Below, piece after piece: positions 46,699 to 54,756 of a DNA stretch of 64,000 bases; within the stretch, counting starts at the first letter, position 1; every line of letters begins with the position of its first letter. The translations under genes and the position numbers were made by a program. The notes under the pieces are model-generated. The model made no database searches, was not told where the DNA came from, and saw nothing but the letters and a program-made list of their open reading frames with translations. Origin of the DNA: DASPJQ01 sp035299065 (GTDB taxonomy: Bacteria > Bacteroidota > Bacteroidia > Flavobacteriales_D > UBA2798); assembly GCA_035299065.1 (NCBI GenBank), contig DATGXI010000034.1, positions 1 through 64,000 on the forward strand. Direction: 5' to 3'.

Positions 46699-47310
46699 AT
46701 GACTGAAATGAATAAACCCAAAAAGCCGCTTTACAAACGTTTACTTATTTTTTGCCTGTTGTTTGGTTTGTTGCTTGCCATTGTTTTAGGCACCGCCACC
46801 ACTCCGTTTGAAAAATTAACCGTTAAACAGCTTGTTTTAAAAGAGGACCCGCGTTTTGTGATTGAGCGCGAAGCGGGTTCAAAAAACAACGGGGTTGAGT
46901 ATAAAATTTTATTGAGTTTTAATCAGTTTAAAGACACCCTGCACATAACTGGTAACGACCTGGAGTTTGCCAACCGCAAAGCCATACAGCAGGAATTGAA
47001 AGCGGGCGACCGTGTTACCGTTACCTACCACGATGTGTTTTTATACGTATGCCAGCTTTCAAAAAACGGCAAAAATTATATGAATGCGCAGCAAGCGTTT
47101 AAAAGCGGGCGCAGCATTGAGTTGTTTTTGTTATGGTTGAGCATAGTGGGCAGTGTAACCTGTTTAGCTGGTTTTATATTTGTAAAACGCAACGTTAAAC
47201 ATGCGGGGTGGTTGTGTGCTGCAATTATTTTGGTTGCGGGGGTTATTTTGTTTTTTGCATTTGGCGTTCATTTTTCAAATACGGGTAATTATACTGAGTT
47301 TACCAGTTGA
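46699..47310 (+). CDS. Uncharacterised membrane protein, three predicted helices
   Basis: 203 residues. Helices at about 14-34, 138-160 and 168-188 enclose a periplasmic segment of about 100 residues that may form a small beta-rich domain (ELKAGDRVTVTYHDVFLYVC). The layout resembles DUF3592-like proteins, but this is weak. A second Met at residue 4 is an alternative start. This is the last native-looking gene before the recombinase. Confidence 0.65.
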   Translation: MTEMNKPKKPLYKRLLIFCLLFGLLLAIVLGTATTPFEKLTVKQLVLKEDPRFVIEREAGSKNNGVEYKILLSFNQFKDTLHITGNDLEFANRKAIQQELKAGDRVTVTYHDVFLYVCQLSKNGKNYMNAQQAFKSGRSIELFLLWLSIVGSVTCLAGFIFVKRNVKHAGWLCAAIILVAGVILFFAFGVHFSNTGNYTEFTS

Positions 47311-47356
47311 ACGGGGGGTTTTCAGGCCAGGGGTTGAAGCGGCACAAAGCGCAGTG

Positions 47357-47426
47357 TTTTGCGTACGGCTGTTTAGGTGAGGAGGCGACCAGCGGAAGCC
47401 ACCGCAGCCAAACAGGCGTAGCAAAA
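47357..47426. repeat. Large imperfect inverted repeat upstream of the recombinase gene
   Basis: TTTTGCGTACGGCTGTTT (47357-47374) pairs with AAACAGGCGTAGCAAAA (47410-47426), with one bulge and one mismatch. Inner GGTG/CACC and GGC/GCC pairs in the loop would extend it into a nested stem. It is part of a 346-bp non-coding stretch (47311-47656). After it comes GTAAAGCGTAA (47437-47447), which recurs on the far side of the recombinase gene. Confidence 0.7.
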
Positions 47427-47656
47427 TACAAGCGTAGTAAAGCGTAAAACCCGTTAAGGCCCAAAAAAAATAAAACTGAAAAAAATTGGTTTTTAAACCC
47501 GTTTGCGAAAGGCACGGTTTTGCCAGCATACAAATTTATGCTCATTTATTTATTGGCGCATGGGTTTATTTTACTTTTTATAAAAAAACTACATATTGTA
47601 GTTAAACCAAGTGGGTTTTGCTGCTATTTTCATTTTTTTTTTAATACACACACCCC

Positions 47657-48769
47657 ATGCACATACTACTGCTACACCACCAGGGGCAACCTGTTTATGG
47701 TTTACAATTTGCGTATAACGCTGTACTGGTACAACACTTTAAAAAGGATTTTGGTGCAACCTGGTCATCAACCAAAAAATGCTGGTATTTAAAAGCTGAT
47801 ATAGCTAAACTTGTAAAGTTAAAAGCCAGCCTTGAAAAAACATTTGGCCTGGTGGTTACGCTTGACCCTTTGCTGCAGGCTGAAGTTGAAAAACTGCAAC
47901 CATTACCTGAAAACAAGTTACTGATTGATATGCTTGCCGGGCACATGCGCATGAAGCGTTACAGTGAGCGCACGGTTGGCACGTATACCGATATTTTGCA
48001 CCTGTTTTTTGTTTTTTACCGTGAAAAGCTGGCGCATGAAATAACCGGTTATGACATTGAGCGTTTTAACACCGAGTATATTTTGCACCGCAACTTATCA
48101 TTTGCGTACCAGAACCAGTTTGCCAGTGCTTTAAAATTATTTTTTACGTACACGCGTATTGGGCGCAGTGTGCCGGCCATTGAGCGCACGCACCGGCAAA
48201 GTAAATTGCCCCTGGTACTGGCCCCGCAGGAGGTGGCTGAAATTATAAACGTGGTGAGCAATCAAAAACACCAAACCATGCTTGCCTTAATATACTCGGC
48301 CGGGTTAAGGCGTGGGGAGTTGTTGCATTTAAAGCCGGTGCACATTGATTCAAAGCGTATGCTTATACATATTTTGAACGCCAAGGGAGGTAAGGACAGG
48401 GTTGTACCGCTATCACCCACCGTGCTGGAAATGCTGCGTGCTTATTTTTTGGCTTACCGGCCCAAAACCTGGTTATTTGAGGGGCAAAAAGCAGGTGAGC
48501 GGTACAGTGAGCGCAGCATTGAACTGGTGTTTAAAAAAGCCTTGGGTTTGGCAAAAATCAGGAAAAAAGCTACCTTGCATACCTTGCGGCACAGTTATGC
48601 CACGCATTTGCTTGAGGGCGGTACCAATTTGCGGTATATACAGGAGTTGCTGGGGCACAGCAGCCCCAAGACCACGCAAATTTACACGCATGTGAGCACG
48701 GCAGCGTTAGGCCGGATTGAGAGTCCGCTGGAGAAATTAAACATAACCCATAAACCCAATGCGAAATAA
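47657..48769 (+). CDS. Tyrosine recombinase/integrase (Xer-like catalytic domain)
   Basis: 370 residues. A short N-terminal domain (1-90; HILLLHHQGQPVYGLQFAYN) precedes a SAM-like core-binding domain (about 95-180; RMKRYSERTVGTYTDIL) and the catalytic domain with the full set: Arg in YSAGLRRGELLHL (near 217), Lys in AKGGKDRVVPL, HxxR in LHTLRHSYATHLLEGG (near 310), and the H and nucleophilic Tyr in LLGHSSPKTTQIYTHV (Tyr near 343). No integron-integrase-type insert lies between patch and box II. Four large inverted repeats bracket the gene and a repeat-bounded gene pair follows, so it may act on these sites. Confidence 0.92.
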   Translation: MHILLLHHQGQPVYGLQFAYNAVLVQHFKKDFGATWSSTKKCWYLKADIAKLVKLKASLEKTFGLVVTLDPLLQAEVEKLQPLPENKLLIDMLAGHMRMKRYSERTVGTYTDILHLFFVFYREKLAHEITGYDIERFNTEYILHRNLSFAYQNQFASALKLFFTYTRIGRSVPAIERTHRQSKLPLVLAPQEVAEIINVVSNQKHQTMLALIYSAGLRRGELLHLKPVHIDSKRMLIHILNAKGGKDRVVPLSPTVLEMLRAYFLAYRPKTWLFEGQKAGERYSERSIELVFKKALGLAKIRKKATLHTLRHSYATHLLEGGTNLRYIQELLGHSSPKTTQIYTHVSTAALGRIESPLEKLNITHKPNAK

Positions 48770-48811
48770 GCTTTATGCAAACCACGCGCCCATGGCACCT
48801 GTTTTGGCAGG

Positions 48812-48846
48812 ATGGGCGAAATTTTGCAAGGCAAAACTTCGCCCAT
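48812..48846. repeat. Strong 16-bp-stem hairpin just after the recombinase gene
   Basis: ATGGGCGAAATTTTGC (48812-48827), loop AAG, GCAAAACTTCGCCCAT (48831-48846); 15 of 16 pairs match. It lacks a T-run, so it is a poor intrinsic terminator and may be a bidirectional structure or a recombination site. Confidence 0.75.
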
Positions 48847-48877
48847 AAACAAGTTATGCAAAAGGCGCAATAAAATT

Positions 48878-48955
48878 GACGTGTTATTAATTTCTTTTTT
48901 GAAGTAAAGCGTAACCGTAGCAGAGTAAAAATATTCCCGTAATTTACGACACGTC
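48878..48955. repeat. Second large inverted repeat after the recombinase gene
   Basis: GACGTGT (48878-48884) pairs with ACACGTC (48949-48955), and adjacent TTATTAATT/AATTTACG positions extend the pairing imperfectly. The interior holds GTAAAGCGTAA (48904-48914), identical to 47437-47447 on the other side of the gene. Confidence 0.55.
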
Positions 48956-49048
48956 TCCGAACAAGCACAAATCAAAAATTTAGCGTTTTAAAAAAGCCAG
49001 CGCACTTTTTTGGGTTGTGAGTACACAACCCATGTTGGCGCACGCCCC

Positions 49049-49125
49049 GCAACACATTTAAATTTTAGCGCCTAATGCCCTACTTCAACCTGGCATCACC
49101 CTACACTAAAATTTAAAAGAGTTGC
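49049..49125. repeat. Third large inverted repeat, 20-bp arms, nested inner stem
   Basis: The 20-base arm at 49049-49068 (starts GCAACACATT, ends TTTTAG) matches the reverse complement of 49106-49125 at 18 of 20 positions. Inside, ATGCC (49075-49079) pairs with GGCAT (49092-49096). A further small hairpin, GTTGCAC-TTC-GTGCGAC, sits at 49151-49167. This 77-bp nested fold is like single-strand recombination sites in general shape, but lacks recognised attC core boxes. Confidence 0.7.
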
Positions 49126-49185
49126 TTCCTCCAACGCACGTTGAAATAAGGTTGCACTTCGTGCGACTCTGCGCTACTCCCTCCG

Positions 49186-49220
49186 GTCAAACAAGGCGCA
49201 AGCCACAGGCGTGTGGTAGA
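49186..49220 (+). repeat. Cassette-flanking direct repeat, left copy
   Basis: GTCAAACAAGGCGCAAG followed by CCACAGGCGTGTGGTAGA. The CCACA-GGCG-TGTGG part is a 5-bp-stem hairpin. The right copy is at 50564-50597; the copies differ by one substitution and one indel. The left copy lies 58 bases before the first gene of the enclosed pair. Confidence 0.85.
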
Positions 49221-49278
49221 GCCAATTATAGGAAATTCTTATTTGTAAAAGAAAATTTATTAAATTTATAAAACCCCT

Positions 49279-49830
49279 ATGAAAGAATATATACCAATAA
49301 TAGCCGATGTTTCGAGCATCGTTTTATCCGTTACAGCTTTGTTTTTTACCTATAGGGTGTTTAAGCGCGAAAACACAATTAATAACGAAAATTTTATTTA
49401 TCAAAAGAAGTTTGATTCACATAACGCCCTATTTGTCTACTGTATTGAATATATGGATAGCGCGGAGCAAGTAGGTGGTTGGCTAAAGCAAATACAAAAA
49501 GAAGACACCCCCTTTTCACGAAATGAGCATAAAAAGTATCTCGAAATGTTTGTCAAAATTGAAAACGGGTTGGAAATAGAGCTGCTTAAACATACGTTAA
49601 TTATTCCTGAACATATTTTGAAACAATATCATGAATTTTTGTATGGCCCTTCTCCCTGGAATGATTTAGATAATATAGAAAAATGGGATTTGATGACCGA
49701 TCATTTTTATACGAAATTAGAGCACATTCATCAACTGGTTTCTGAAGACTTACACATTCAAAAATTAAATACTAACATGATTTCAAGATTCGGAACTTCC
49801 CGTAAAAATAAATTAGCGACTAAGCCATGA
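49279..49830 (+). CDS. Uncharacterised single-helix membrane protein, first gene of a repeat-bounded pair
   Basis: 183 residues. One N-terminal helix (about 5-27, PIIADVSSIVLSVTALFFTY) anchors a cytosolic helical domain (YCIEYMDSAEQVGGWLKQIQ, LKHTLIIPEHILKQYHEFLY) with a basic C-terminus. No domain recognised. Overlaps the next gene by 4 bp (ATGA). AT-rich codon use (AAA, ATA, TTA) differs from genes before 47 kb, a sign of transfer. Confidence 0.7.
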   Translation: MKEYIPIIADVSSIVLSVTALFFTYRVFKRENTINNENFIYQKKFDSHNALFVYCIEYMDSAEQVGGWLKQIQKEDTPFSRNEHKKYLEMFVKIENGLEIELLKHTLIIPEHILKQYHEFLYGPSPWNDLDNIEKWDLMTDHFYTKLEHIHQLVSEDLHIQKLNTNMISRFGTSRKNKLATKP

Positions 49831-50537
49831 ATTTTATAGAAATACCCATTCTTGAACGAATAGACCGTTATGTTGAAATGCTTATAGTGCGGCCTTTAAA
49901 AGACTATGGCCATCACAGTTTTTCAAAGCAGGACAAAGTAGCACTTAGAAATATTATTCATGGTGTATTTCTAAACCCAAACGAAAATACGCAGCAGTTA
50001 GCTAGTAATTTCGGACATTATACTAAAAACTGGAATATTGATTGGCATTGGATTGCACGACATATCTTACATGATAATTATAATATTGAGCAAGCAAAAT
50101 CAATAATACGGCATTCTGGAATAAATTCTACTGTTGTCAAAGAGATTGATGATTTAACCAGTCAAGAATGTTATTCTCTTTACTTATCTGAACCTAGTAA
50201 TCCTAATAGTGCTCCAAAGGAGTTCCTCTTAAGAGAATTAATAGAAAATGGGGATAATTTTGGTAAATCCAAGGAAAACTGGAAACCTATTATTGGGATA
50301 ACTGATTTCGGATTTTACACCTTTCATCCGTATGATGACCCTTCTTTTGATAAAGAAACCGAGCATTATTATGATACTTCTACCTTACAATTTAAACCAT
50401 TAGATCATGTTTGGAACGAAAAGGAAAAAAACTATGTGCTAGAAGAAAAACCGTTAACGGAAAGACAAAAGAAAATAAGGAGTTTAATTAAAGTAACCAT
50501 AACGCGCACAGACGATCATAATAAAAATGAAGGCTAA
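49827..50537 (+). CDS. Uncharacterised protein, second gene of a repeat-bounded pair
   Basis: 236 residues, soluble. It begins MNFIEIPILERIDRYVEML and has an early helical half (ALRNIIHGVFLNPNENT, WHWIARHILHDNYNIEQA) and a late half rich in Tyr, Asp and Glu (DFGFYTFHPYDDPSF). No known motif. Translationally coupled to the preceding membrane protein, so the two probably act together. The repeat copy follows 26 bases after the stop. Confidence 0.7.
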   Translation: MNFIEIPILERIDRYVEMLIVRPLKDYGHHSFSKQDKVALRNIIHGVFLNPNENTQQLASNFGHYTKNWNIDWHWIARHILHDNYNIEQAKSIIRHSGINSTVVKEIDDLTSQECYSLYLSEPSNPNSAPKEFLLRELIENGDNFGKSKENWKPIIGITDFGFYTFHPYDDPSFDKETEHYYDTSTLQFKPLDHVWNEKEKNYVLEEKPLTERQKKIRSLIKVTITRTDDHNKNEG

Positions 50538-50563
50538 ATTTAAGTGAAATGGGAAACAAATCA

Positions 50564-50597
50564 GTCAAACTAGGCCAAGCCACAGGCGTGTGGTAGA
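50564..50597 (+). repeat. Cassette-flanking direct repeat, right copy
   Basis: GTCAAACTAGGCCAAG followed by CCACAGGCGTGTGGTAGA, the same hairpin-bearing repeat as at 49186-49220, offset about 1378 bp. The enclosed segment is exactly the two-gene unit. Confidence 0.85.
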
Positions 50598-50669
50598 ATG
50601 GTTTATAATTTTATAAACAACTAGAAATTTACCTATTTTTTTACTATTTTCATTTAAAAACAAAAATCC

Positions 50670-51059
50670 ATGGATAAAGTACGAATACAGACCGAACAAG
50701 GAGAAGTAATAATCCCTTATACCGATAAGGTTGCTCACGGCATTTTTGTAATTGACGATGACGATAATATTGCATTAAGAAACGCGAAAACCTTAAAAAT
50801 AAATATCGAACAAAGTGTACCTAATGAATTAGTACGCCAAGTGACAAAGTTTTCAAAAACAGGAATACTTACTTTACGCGCAGGCAATAAATGCCTTCAG
50901 TACATTTTCAAGGAATATGCAAGTCGCGAGGACGTTGAGAACTTTGTAAGTGAATATGATGTAGACTTAGCTAATCTGATGAGGCAAGCTTACAATCTAT
51001 CTAAAATGGATAAGCCTTCCGACCTTGATTTACTGAGCACTCTTGGTAATGTAAATTAA
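50670..51059 (+). CDS. Uncharacterised small protein at the head of a three-gene operon
   Basis: 129 residues. The N-terminal half looks beta-rich (MDKVRIQTEQGEVIIPYTDK, HGIFVIDDDDNIALRNAK) and the C-terminal half helical (REDVENFVSEYDVDLANLMR). No family recognised. The nuclease-like gene starts 6 bases downstream, so it is in the same operon; it might be an immunity or regulatory component by position only. AT-rich composition. Confidence 0.65.
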   Translation: MDKVRIQTEQGEVIIPYTDKVAHGIFVIDDDDNIALRNAKTLKINIEQSVPNELVRQVTKFSKTGILTLRAGNKCLQYIFKEYASREDVENFVSEYDVDLANLMRQAYNLSKMDKPSDLDLLSTLGNVN

Positions 51060-51065
51060 TATTAT

Positions 51066-51866
51066 ATGCAAAGACCTGGTCCCTTTAATGTAGAAACTAT
51101 ACTTAATCAATTTGTGACAGAAATTGGGGGAGAACTTGTTAGTACCCTTATTACAGATACTAAGGGGCAACCAAATGCAGACTACGCTTTTAAAAAAAAG
51201 AACGTTATTGCAGAGCTTAAATGTTTTCAGAAAGATTTGTTTAATGGACAAAATGATCAAGAAAGATTAAATGCTTTAGTTGAAAAATGGACTGAGCGTG
51301 GTTTATATACTGATCAAACTCTTAATATGCTTTTTAATGGCGAACTACCAGTTGAGTTTAAGGCAGACTTGATACAAGACGCTAGAAAATCAATTGACAA
51401 TGTCATTCGAAAGGCTAATCGACAAATAAGAGAGACAAAAAAAATACTAAAGATGAAGGATGCTATGGGACTAGTATTACTTTGCAATGACGGAAACTAT
51501 TTTTTGCGCAACGAACATTATTTTGGTCTAATTTGCAATTTAATGGCAAATAAGTATATGCAATCCGACATTGATGGTATTCTCTATTTTACAATAAATC
51601 AAGTTTCTCGTTCCCCCGAAGATGAATTTGATCACAACGTTTGGCTTCCTGCATATAGGAGTGACGACAGCAGCCTAGGTGATTTTGTAAATGAAATGGG
51701 GGTAGCATTTATGGACGAATTTTATCCTAAACTAACCGGTAGTCCTTTATCACATAAATTTATGACTGACAATCCAGAGGAAGGCATAAAAAAAATAAGT
51801 AGCTTAACTTATTTACCAAAGGCAATAGCATATAAAAAAGAAAAACAAATTGATTTTTTTGACTGA
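51066..51866 (+). CDS. Putative PD-(D/E)XK-fold protein of unknown function
   Basis: 266 residues. PNADYAFKKKNVIAELKCF (near 39-57) has the spacing of a PD-(D/E)XK active site (Asp, then E-x-K at the end of a strand). Further parts are helical (LIQDARKSIDNVIRKANRQI) with later strands (AMGLVLLCNDGNYFLRNEH, DGILYFTINQV). This is motif-level evidence only. Its 3' end overlaps the next gene by 17 bp. Candidate nuclease of a defence operon. Confidence 0.6.
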   Translation: MQRPGPFNVETILNQFVTEIGGELVSTLITDTKGQPNADYAFKKKNVIAELKCFQKDLFNGQNDQERLNALVEKWTERGLYTDQTLNMLFNGELPVEFKADLIQDARKSIDNVIRKANRQIRETKKILKMKDAMGLVLLCNDGNYFLRNEHYFGLICNLMANKYMQSDIDGILYFTINQVSRSPEDEFDHNVWLPAYRSDDSSLGDFVNEMGVAFMDEFYPKLTGSPLSHKFMTDNPEEGIKKISSLTYLPKAIAYKKEKQIDFFD

Positions 51867-52806
51867 CCAAGAACTCATAGAGATTTACAATCTCGCTTAT
51901 AAAGAAGAATTTGACCATCATTTTGAGATTGTCAATTCCTTTTATGAACCAGCCCGAGATAAAAAGTACGCTATTGAACTTGGAATAGGAATAATAGGCC
52001 TGGTTCTTTCATTTAGAAATGGTTCGGAATTGGAAGTTGAGATTGCAAATTTATTCGAACATGTTCACAAGCTAGGTGGATCTGTTGCAGATTGCATTAG
52101 GGAAATACCGAATTCCATTAATAGCCACAAATTTGTTGCTGAAGAATGGCATAAAACTAATAAAAAAGAAATTTCAACAGAATTCAAGAAATTTCTTGGT
52201 ATTCCATATGCTATAAAACAGATCCATGTTAAAGGAGTGATGCGTATGGGCTCAGTTTTTGAAAGATTAAATTCTCTTGAAGATATCTCTAAAGAACTTG
52301 GACGAAAAATAGCTTTGATTGATTTATTTTCGAAGCTTAAAGACAAATACGAAAAATTAAATGGTGAAATAACACCAAAGCAGATTCAAACTTTGCCAAT
52401 ACAATATGAACCTTTACTTGAACTTAAATCATTGCTTGAAAAGAATGACGTAGATGCATTTTTTACAATCATTCAAAGCTTCTTTGCCGGCTTGTCTTAC
52501 AATATGAAAGTTACTGAAGGTTATTTTCAAAGCCATATACATATGTTACTAAAGCTGCTTCATTTTAACATTGAATCAGAAATAGACACTAACAAAGGTC
52601 GCATCGATTCAGTTATTGAAACTGGTTCATTCGTTCATATTGTTGAATTTAAATTAAATAGTAGTCGAATTGCATTAGAACAGATTGAAAAAAAAGAATA
52701 TTATCAAAGATACCTAAACTCAAAAAAGAAAATCATAATGATTGGGGTCGGTGTGGATGCTGAGAAAAAAAACATCATTGATTGGAAAGTGAAAAACTAT
52801 AACTAA
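51850..52806 (+). CDS. Protein with C-terminal PD-(D/E)XK nuclease domain (PDDEXK_9-like)
   Basis: 318 residues from a TTG inside the preceding gene. The C-terminal 110 residues match the nuclease-like domain usually fused to AAA-ATPase-like proteins: YFQSHIHMLLKLLHFNIES, then NKGRIDSVIETGSFVHIVEF ending in the E-x-K (EFKL), and KIIMIGVGVD. Here the usual N-terminal ATPase-like region is replaced by a helical region of about 200 residues starting LTDQELIEIYNLAY, which I do not recognise. Its stop overlaps the convergent 207-aa gene by 4 bp. Confidence 0.75.
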   Translation: MIFLTDQELIEIYNLAYKEEFDHHFEIVNSFYEPARDKKYAIELGIGIIGLVLSFRNGSELEVEIANLFEHVHKLGGSVADCIREIPNSINSHKFVAEEWHKTNKKEISTEFKKFLGIPYAIKQIHVKGVMRMGSVFERLNSLEDISKELGRKIALIDLFSKLKDKYEKLNGEITPKQIQTLPIQYEPLLELKSLLEKNDVDAFFTIIQSFFAGLSYNMKVTEGYFQSHIHMLLKLLHFNIESEIDTNKGRIDSVIETGSFVHIVEFKLNSSRIALEQIEKKEYYQRYLNSKKKIIMIGVGVDAEKKNIIDWKVKNYN

Positions 52807-53426
52807 ATATAATTAACAATAATTTCTCCGATTTTGGTACTCCGGTATCGAACATTTCCCTCTCCTCCAAAGTTAATATTGTACACTTTGATAATAGCTA
52901 AAAATCCCGCATTTAATAAACTTGTTTTTATATCTGGGTCAAGCATATTATCTCTATAATTTTTTAAGTGAGTTAAATCTTTATAGTATACTTTATTTAT
53001 GCCAATAGAAATTCTTTGATATGTGTCAAAATCAATCTCACCGAGAACAAATCCCCTAAATATTTTTCCAATCACGCTGCTCTTTTCAATTTGATCAGTT
53101 TGGCCGAGTAAAAATAAAACATTTTCTCCTATTCGTCCCAGCTCATTTTTTGCATCTTTTTCGGCAATAAATTTTAACCGCTCACCTTCCGCAATATCTT
53201 TAAGTTCAAACAAGAATTTTTCTATTTTTTTTAGATAGAAATAGTCATTGATTTTTTGAAATGCTGAAATTGACTTAAACACCAAACCAAAAACTGGCAG
53301 TTCTTTAAAGATCCCGTCAGTTAAATTTTCGTCTAGGATTGCCTCTGATACCTCACCAGTAATTTCCTTTATTTCATCTGAAGCAATGCTTCGAATTATT
53401 TCTTCACTCGATTTTTTGTCCTTCAT
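52803..53426 (-). CDS. Uncharacterised helical protein with a hydrophobic core segment, last gene of the NACHT operon
   Basis: 207 residues. A segment starting ELPVFGLVFKSISAFQKIND (near 42) followed by YFYLKKIEKFLFEL, then a helical region (ENVLFLLGQTDQIEKSSVIG, KIFRGFVLGEIDFDTYQRI), and a C-terminal small domain ending KIGEIIVNYI. From memory it resembles an uncharacterised bacterial family with the same PV-x-G...FLKKLxKFL pattern, possibly membrane-associating. It starts 2 bases after the AlbA_2-like gene, so it is strictly coupled to it. Confidence 0.65.
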   Translation of the reverse strand: MKDKKSSEEIIRSIASDEIKEITGEVSEAILDENLTDGIFKELPVFGLVFKSISAFQKINDYFYLKKIEKFLFELKDIAEGERLKFIAEKDAKNELGRIGENVLFLLGQTDQIEKSSVIGKIFRGFVLGEIDFDTYQRISIGINKVYYKDLTHLKNYRDNMLDPDIKTSLLNAGFLAIIKVYNINFGGEGNVRYRSTKIGEIIVNYI

Positions 53427-53428
53427 TA

Positions 53429-54739
53429 TTATTTGCCTTTCTTTTGAGCTAATTCCAATAATTTATCCAACTTAATATTGGTCATGTAAAATTCCTTGCT
53501 TGGGTAGTTCTTAATACTTTTTTCAAGGTTCCAGTTATCGTCTATAATTTCCTTTAAATTTGAAATAAATTTTTGTAGCATATTAAATTCCTCCGTTTCC
53601 AAATCCAAATAATCTAATTCTGCATCGTAATGAATCAGACATTCCAAGTAATAGAAATTAGCCCTAGATTCTTGGTCCGCTCGTAATGGATTTAAATCGA
53701 ACCATGCGCTCCTAAAAGCATTCATAGAATGTGTTCCACTTCCGAGGGAAGAGGGACTAAGCTGGATTTTGAGGCTGTACTTTGAACCAACTATTTTAAT
53801 ATATGGATGTTGCAGTTCTTCAAAATGAATTTCTATTGTTGAATCGGGTGGAAGACATATTGGACCTTTATACGTCATATTCATATATTCTTTAAAGCCA
53901 TGAACCCAATTCAATTTTGGAAATAAGTCATCACCAATAATCTTTAAATCAGAAAATCCAAGCTTACACATCGGTACTGGCTTTTCTGTAACTAGCGATC
54001 CTGAAGCCATCCGATTATAACTCTTTGAAATCCCAATGTGCCAACTGTTTGGAAAATAGCGCCAAAAAGTTTTCAGTAATGCCCAGATCGTGGTCTGTAA
54101 CATGAATGGTTGGGTCTTATCATTAAGCCTTAAGTTTTCGTCTATATCTTCCGGATCTAAACCTTGAAAAAACCAGCCTATTTCATACGAACTATGGGGA
54201 AAAGGCCTACCCACTACTCCAAGATTTTGCTTTTGAACCTCAAAGCCACTCACTATATCAATAGAAATTCCGGGATCATTGACATCTTTGAACATCCATT
54301 CCAATTGTGCATCATTCACAGGCCTCTTTCCATGCATCGTTCTAATATAGTAAGTCCTTTCAAGGATGTGCCCACTATTCTCTTTAATATAAGAATGTGG
54401 TATTCCTTTTCTTCTTGGCACTTCTACAATCAGAAAATCTATGTCTCCCTCAATTAGTTGAACTTCAACTTCAATTCGAGGACTAATATTAGTATAGCAG
54501 ATATTTTGAATTTTACCTTTTAAGCCATCCAGATCTCTAGCTAGTTTCTCGTCAAAGCTACCATCGTTATTAATCCCAAAAATAATTTTCCCGCCATGTC
54601 TATTTGCAAAAGCCAGAATACTACAAGCTATATCTCTACTAGCATCCTTATTTCCAAATAATCTAAATGACTTACACTCTCTAAAAACTGTTTCAAGCTC
54701 TTTAGATTGGGTTATTTTGTGAATTTCATCGACTGTCAT
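53429..54739 (-). CDS. AlbA_2/Schlafen-like putative nuclease or nucleic-acid-binding protein
   Basis: 436 residues. The N-terminal 140 residues match the Schlafen AlbA_2 domain: the acidic start ELETVFRECKSFRLFGN, ACSILAFANRHGGKIIFGIN (near 39-58) and a later FLIVEVPRRKGIPHSYIKE strand. The remaining 290 residues are of unknown fold with beta-like segments (STIEIHFEELQHPYIKIVGS). Family knowledge: the domain is linked to RNA or DNA cleavage in eukaryotic Schlafens and to regulators in bacteria. It lies 17 bp after the NACHT gene; an effector role is an inference. Confidence 0.78.
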   Translation of the reverse strand: MTVDEIHKITQSKELETVFRECKSFRLFGNKDASRDIACSILAFANRHGGKIIFGINNDGSFDEKLARDLDGLKGKIQNICYTNISPRIEVEVQLIEGDIDFLIVEVPRRKGIPHSYIKENSGHILERTYYIRTMHGKRPVNDAQLEWMFKDVNDPGISIDIVSGFEVQKQNLGVVGRPFPHSSYEIGWFFQGLDPEDIDENLRLNDKTQPFMLQTTIWALLKTFWRYFPNSWHIGISKSYNRMASGSLVTEKPVPMCKLGFSDLKIIGDDLFPKLNWVHGFKEYMNMTYKGPICLPPDSTIEIHFEELQHPYIKIVGSKYSLKIQLSPSSLGSGTHSMNAFRSAWFDLNPLRADQESRANFYYLECLIHYDAELDYLDLETEEFNMLQKFISNLKEIIDDNWNLEKSIKNYPSKEFYMTNIKLDKLLELAQKKGK

Positions 54740-54756
54740 AATTAATAATTTAAGTA

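Noticed and set aside
49049..49220. Classical integron attC site
   Set aside because: Fold-backs are present but I find no R' (GTTRRRY) and R'' (RYYYAAC) core pair in the right positions, and the recombinase lacks the integron-specific insert.
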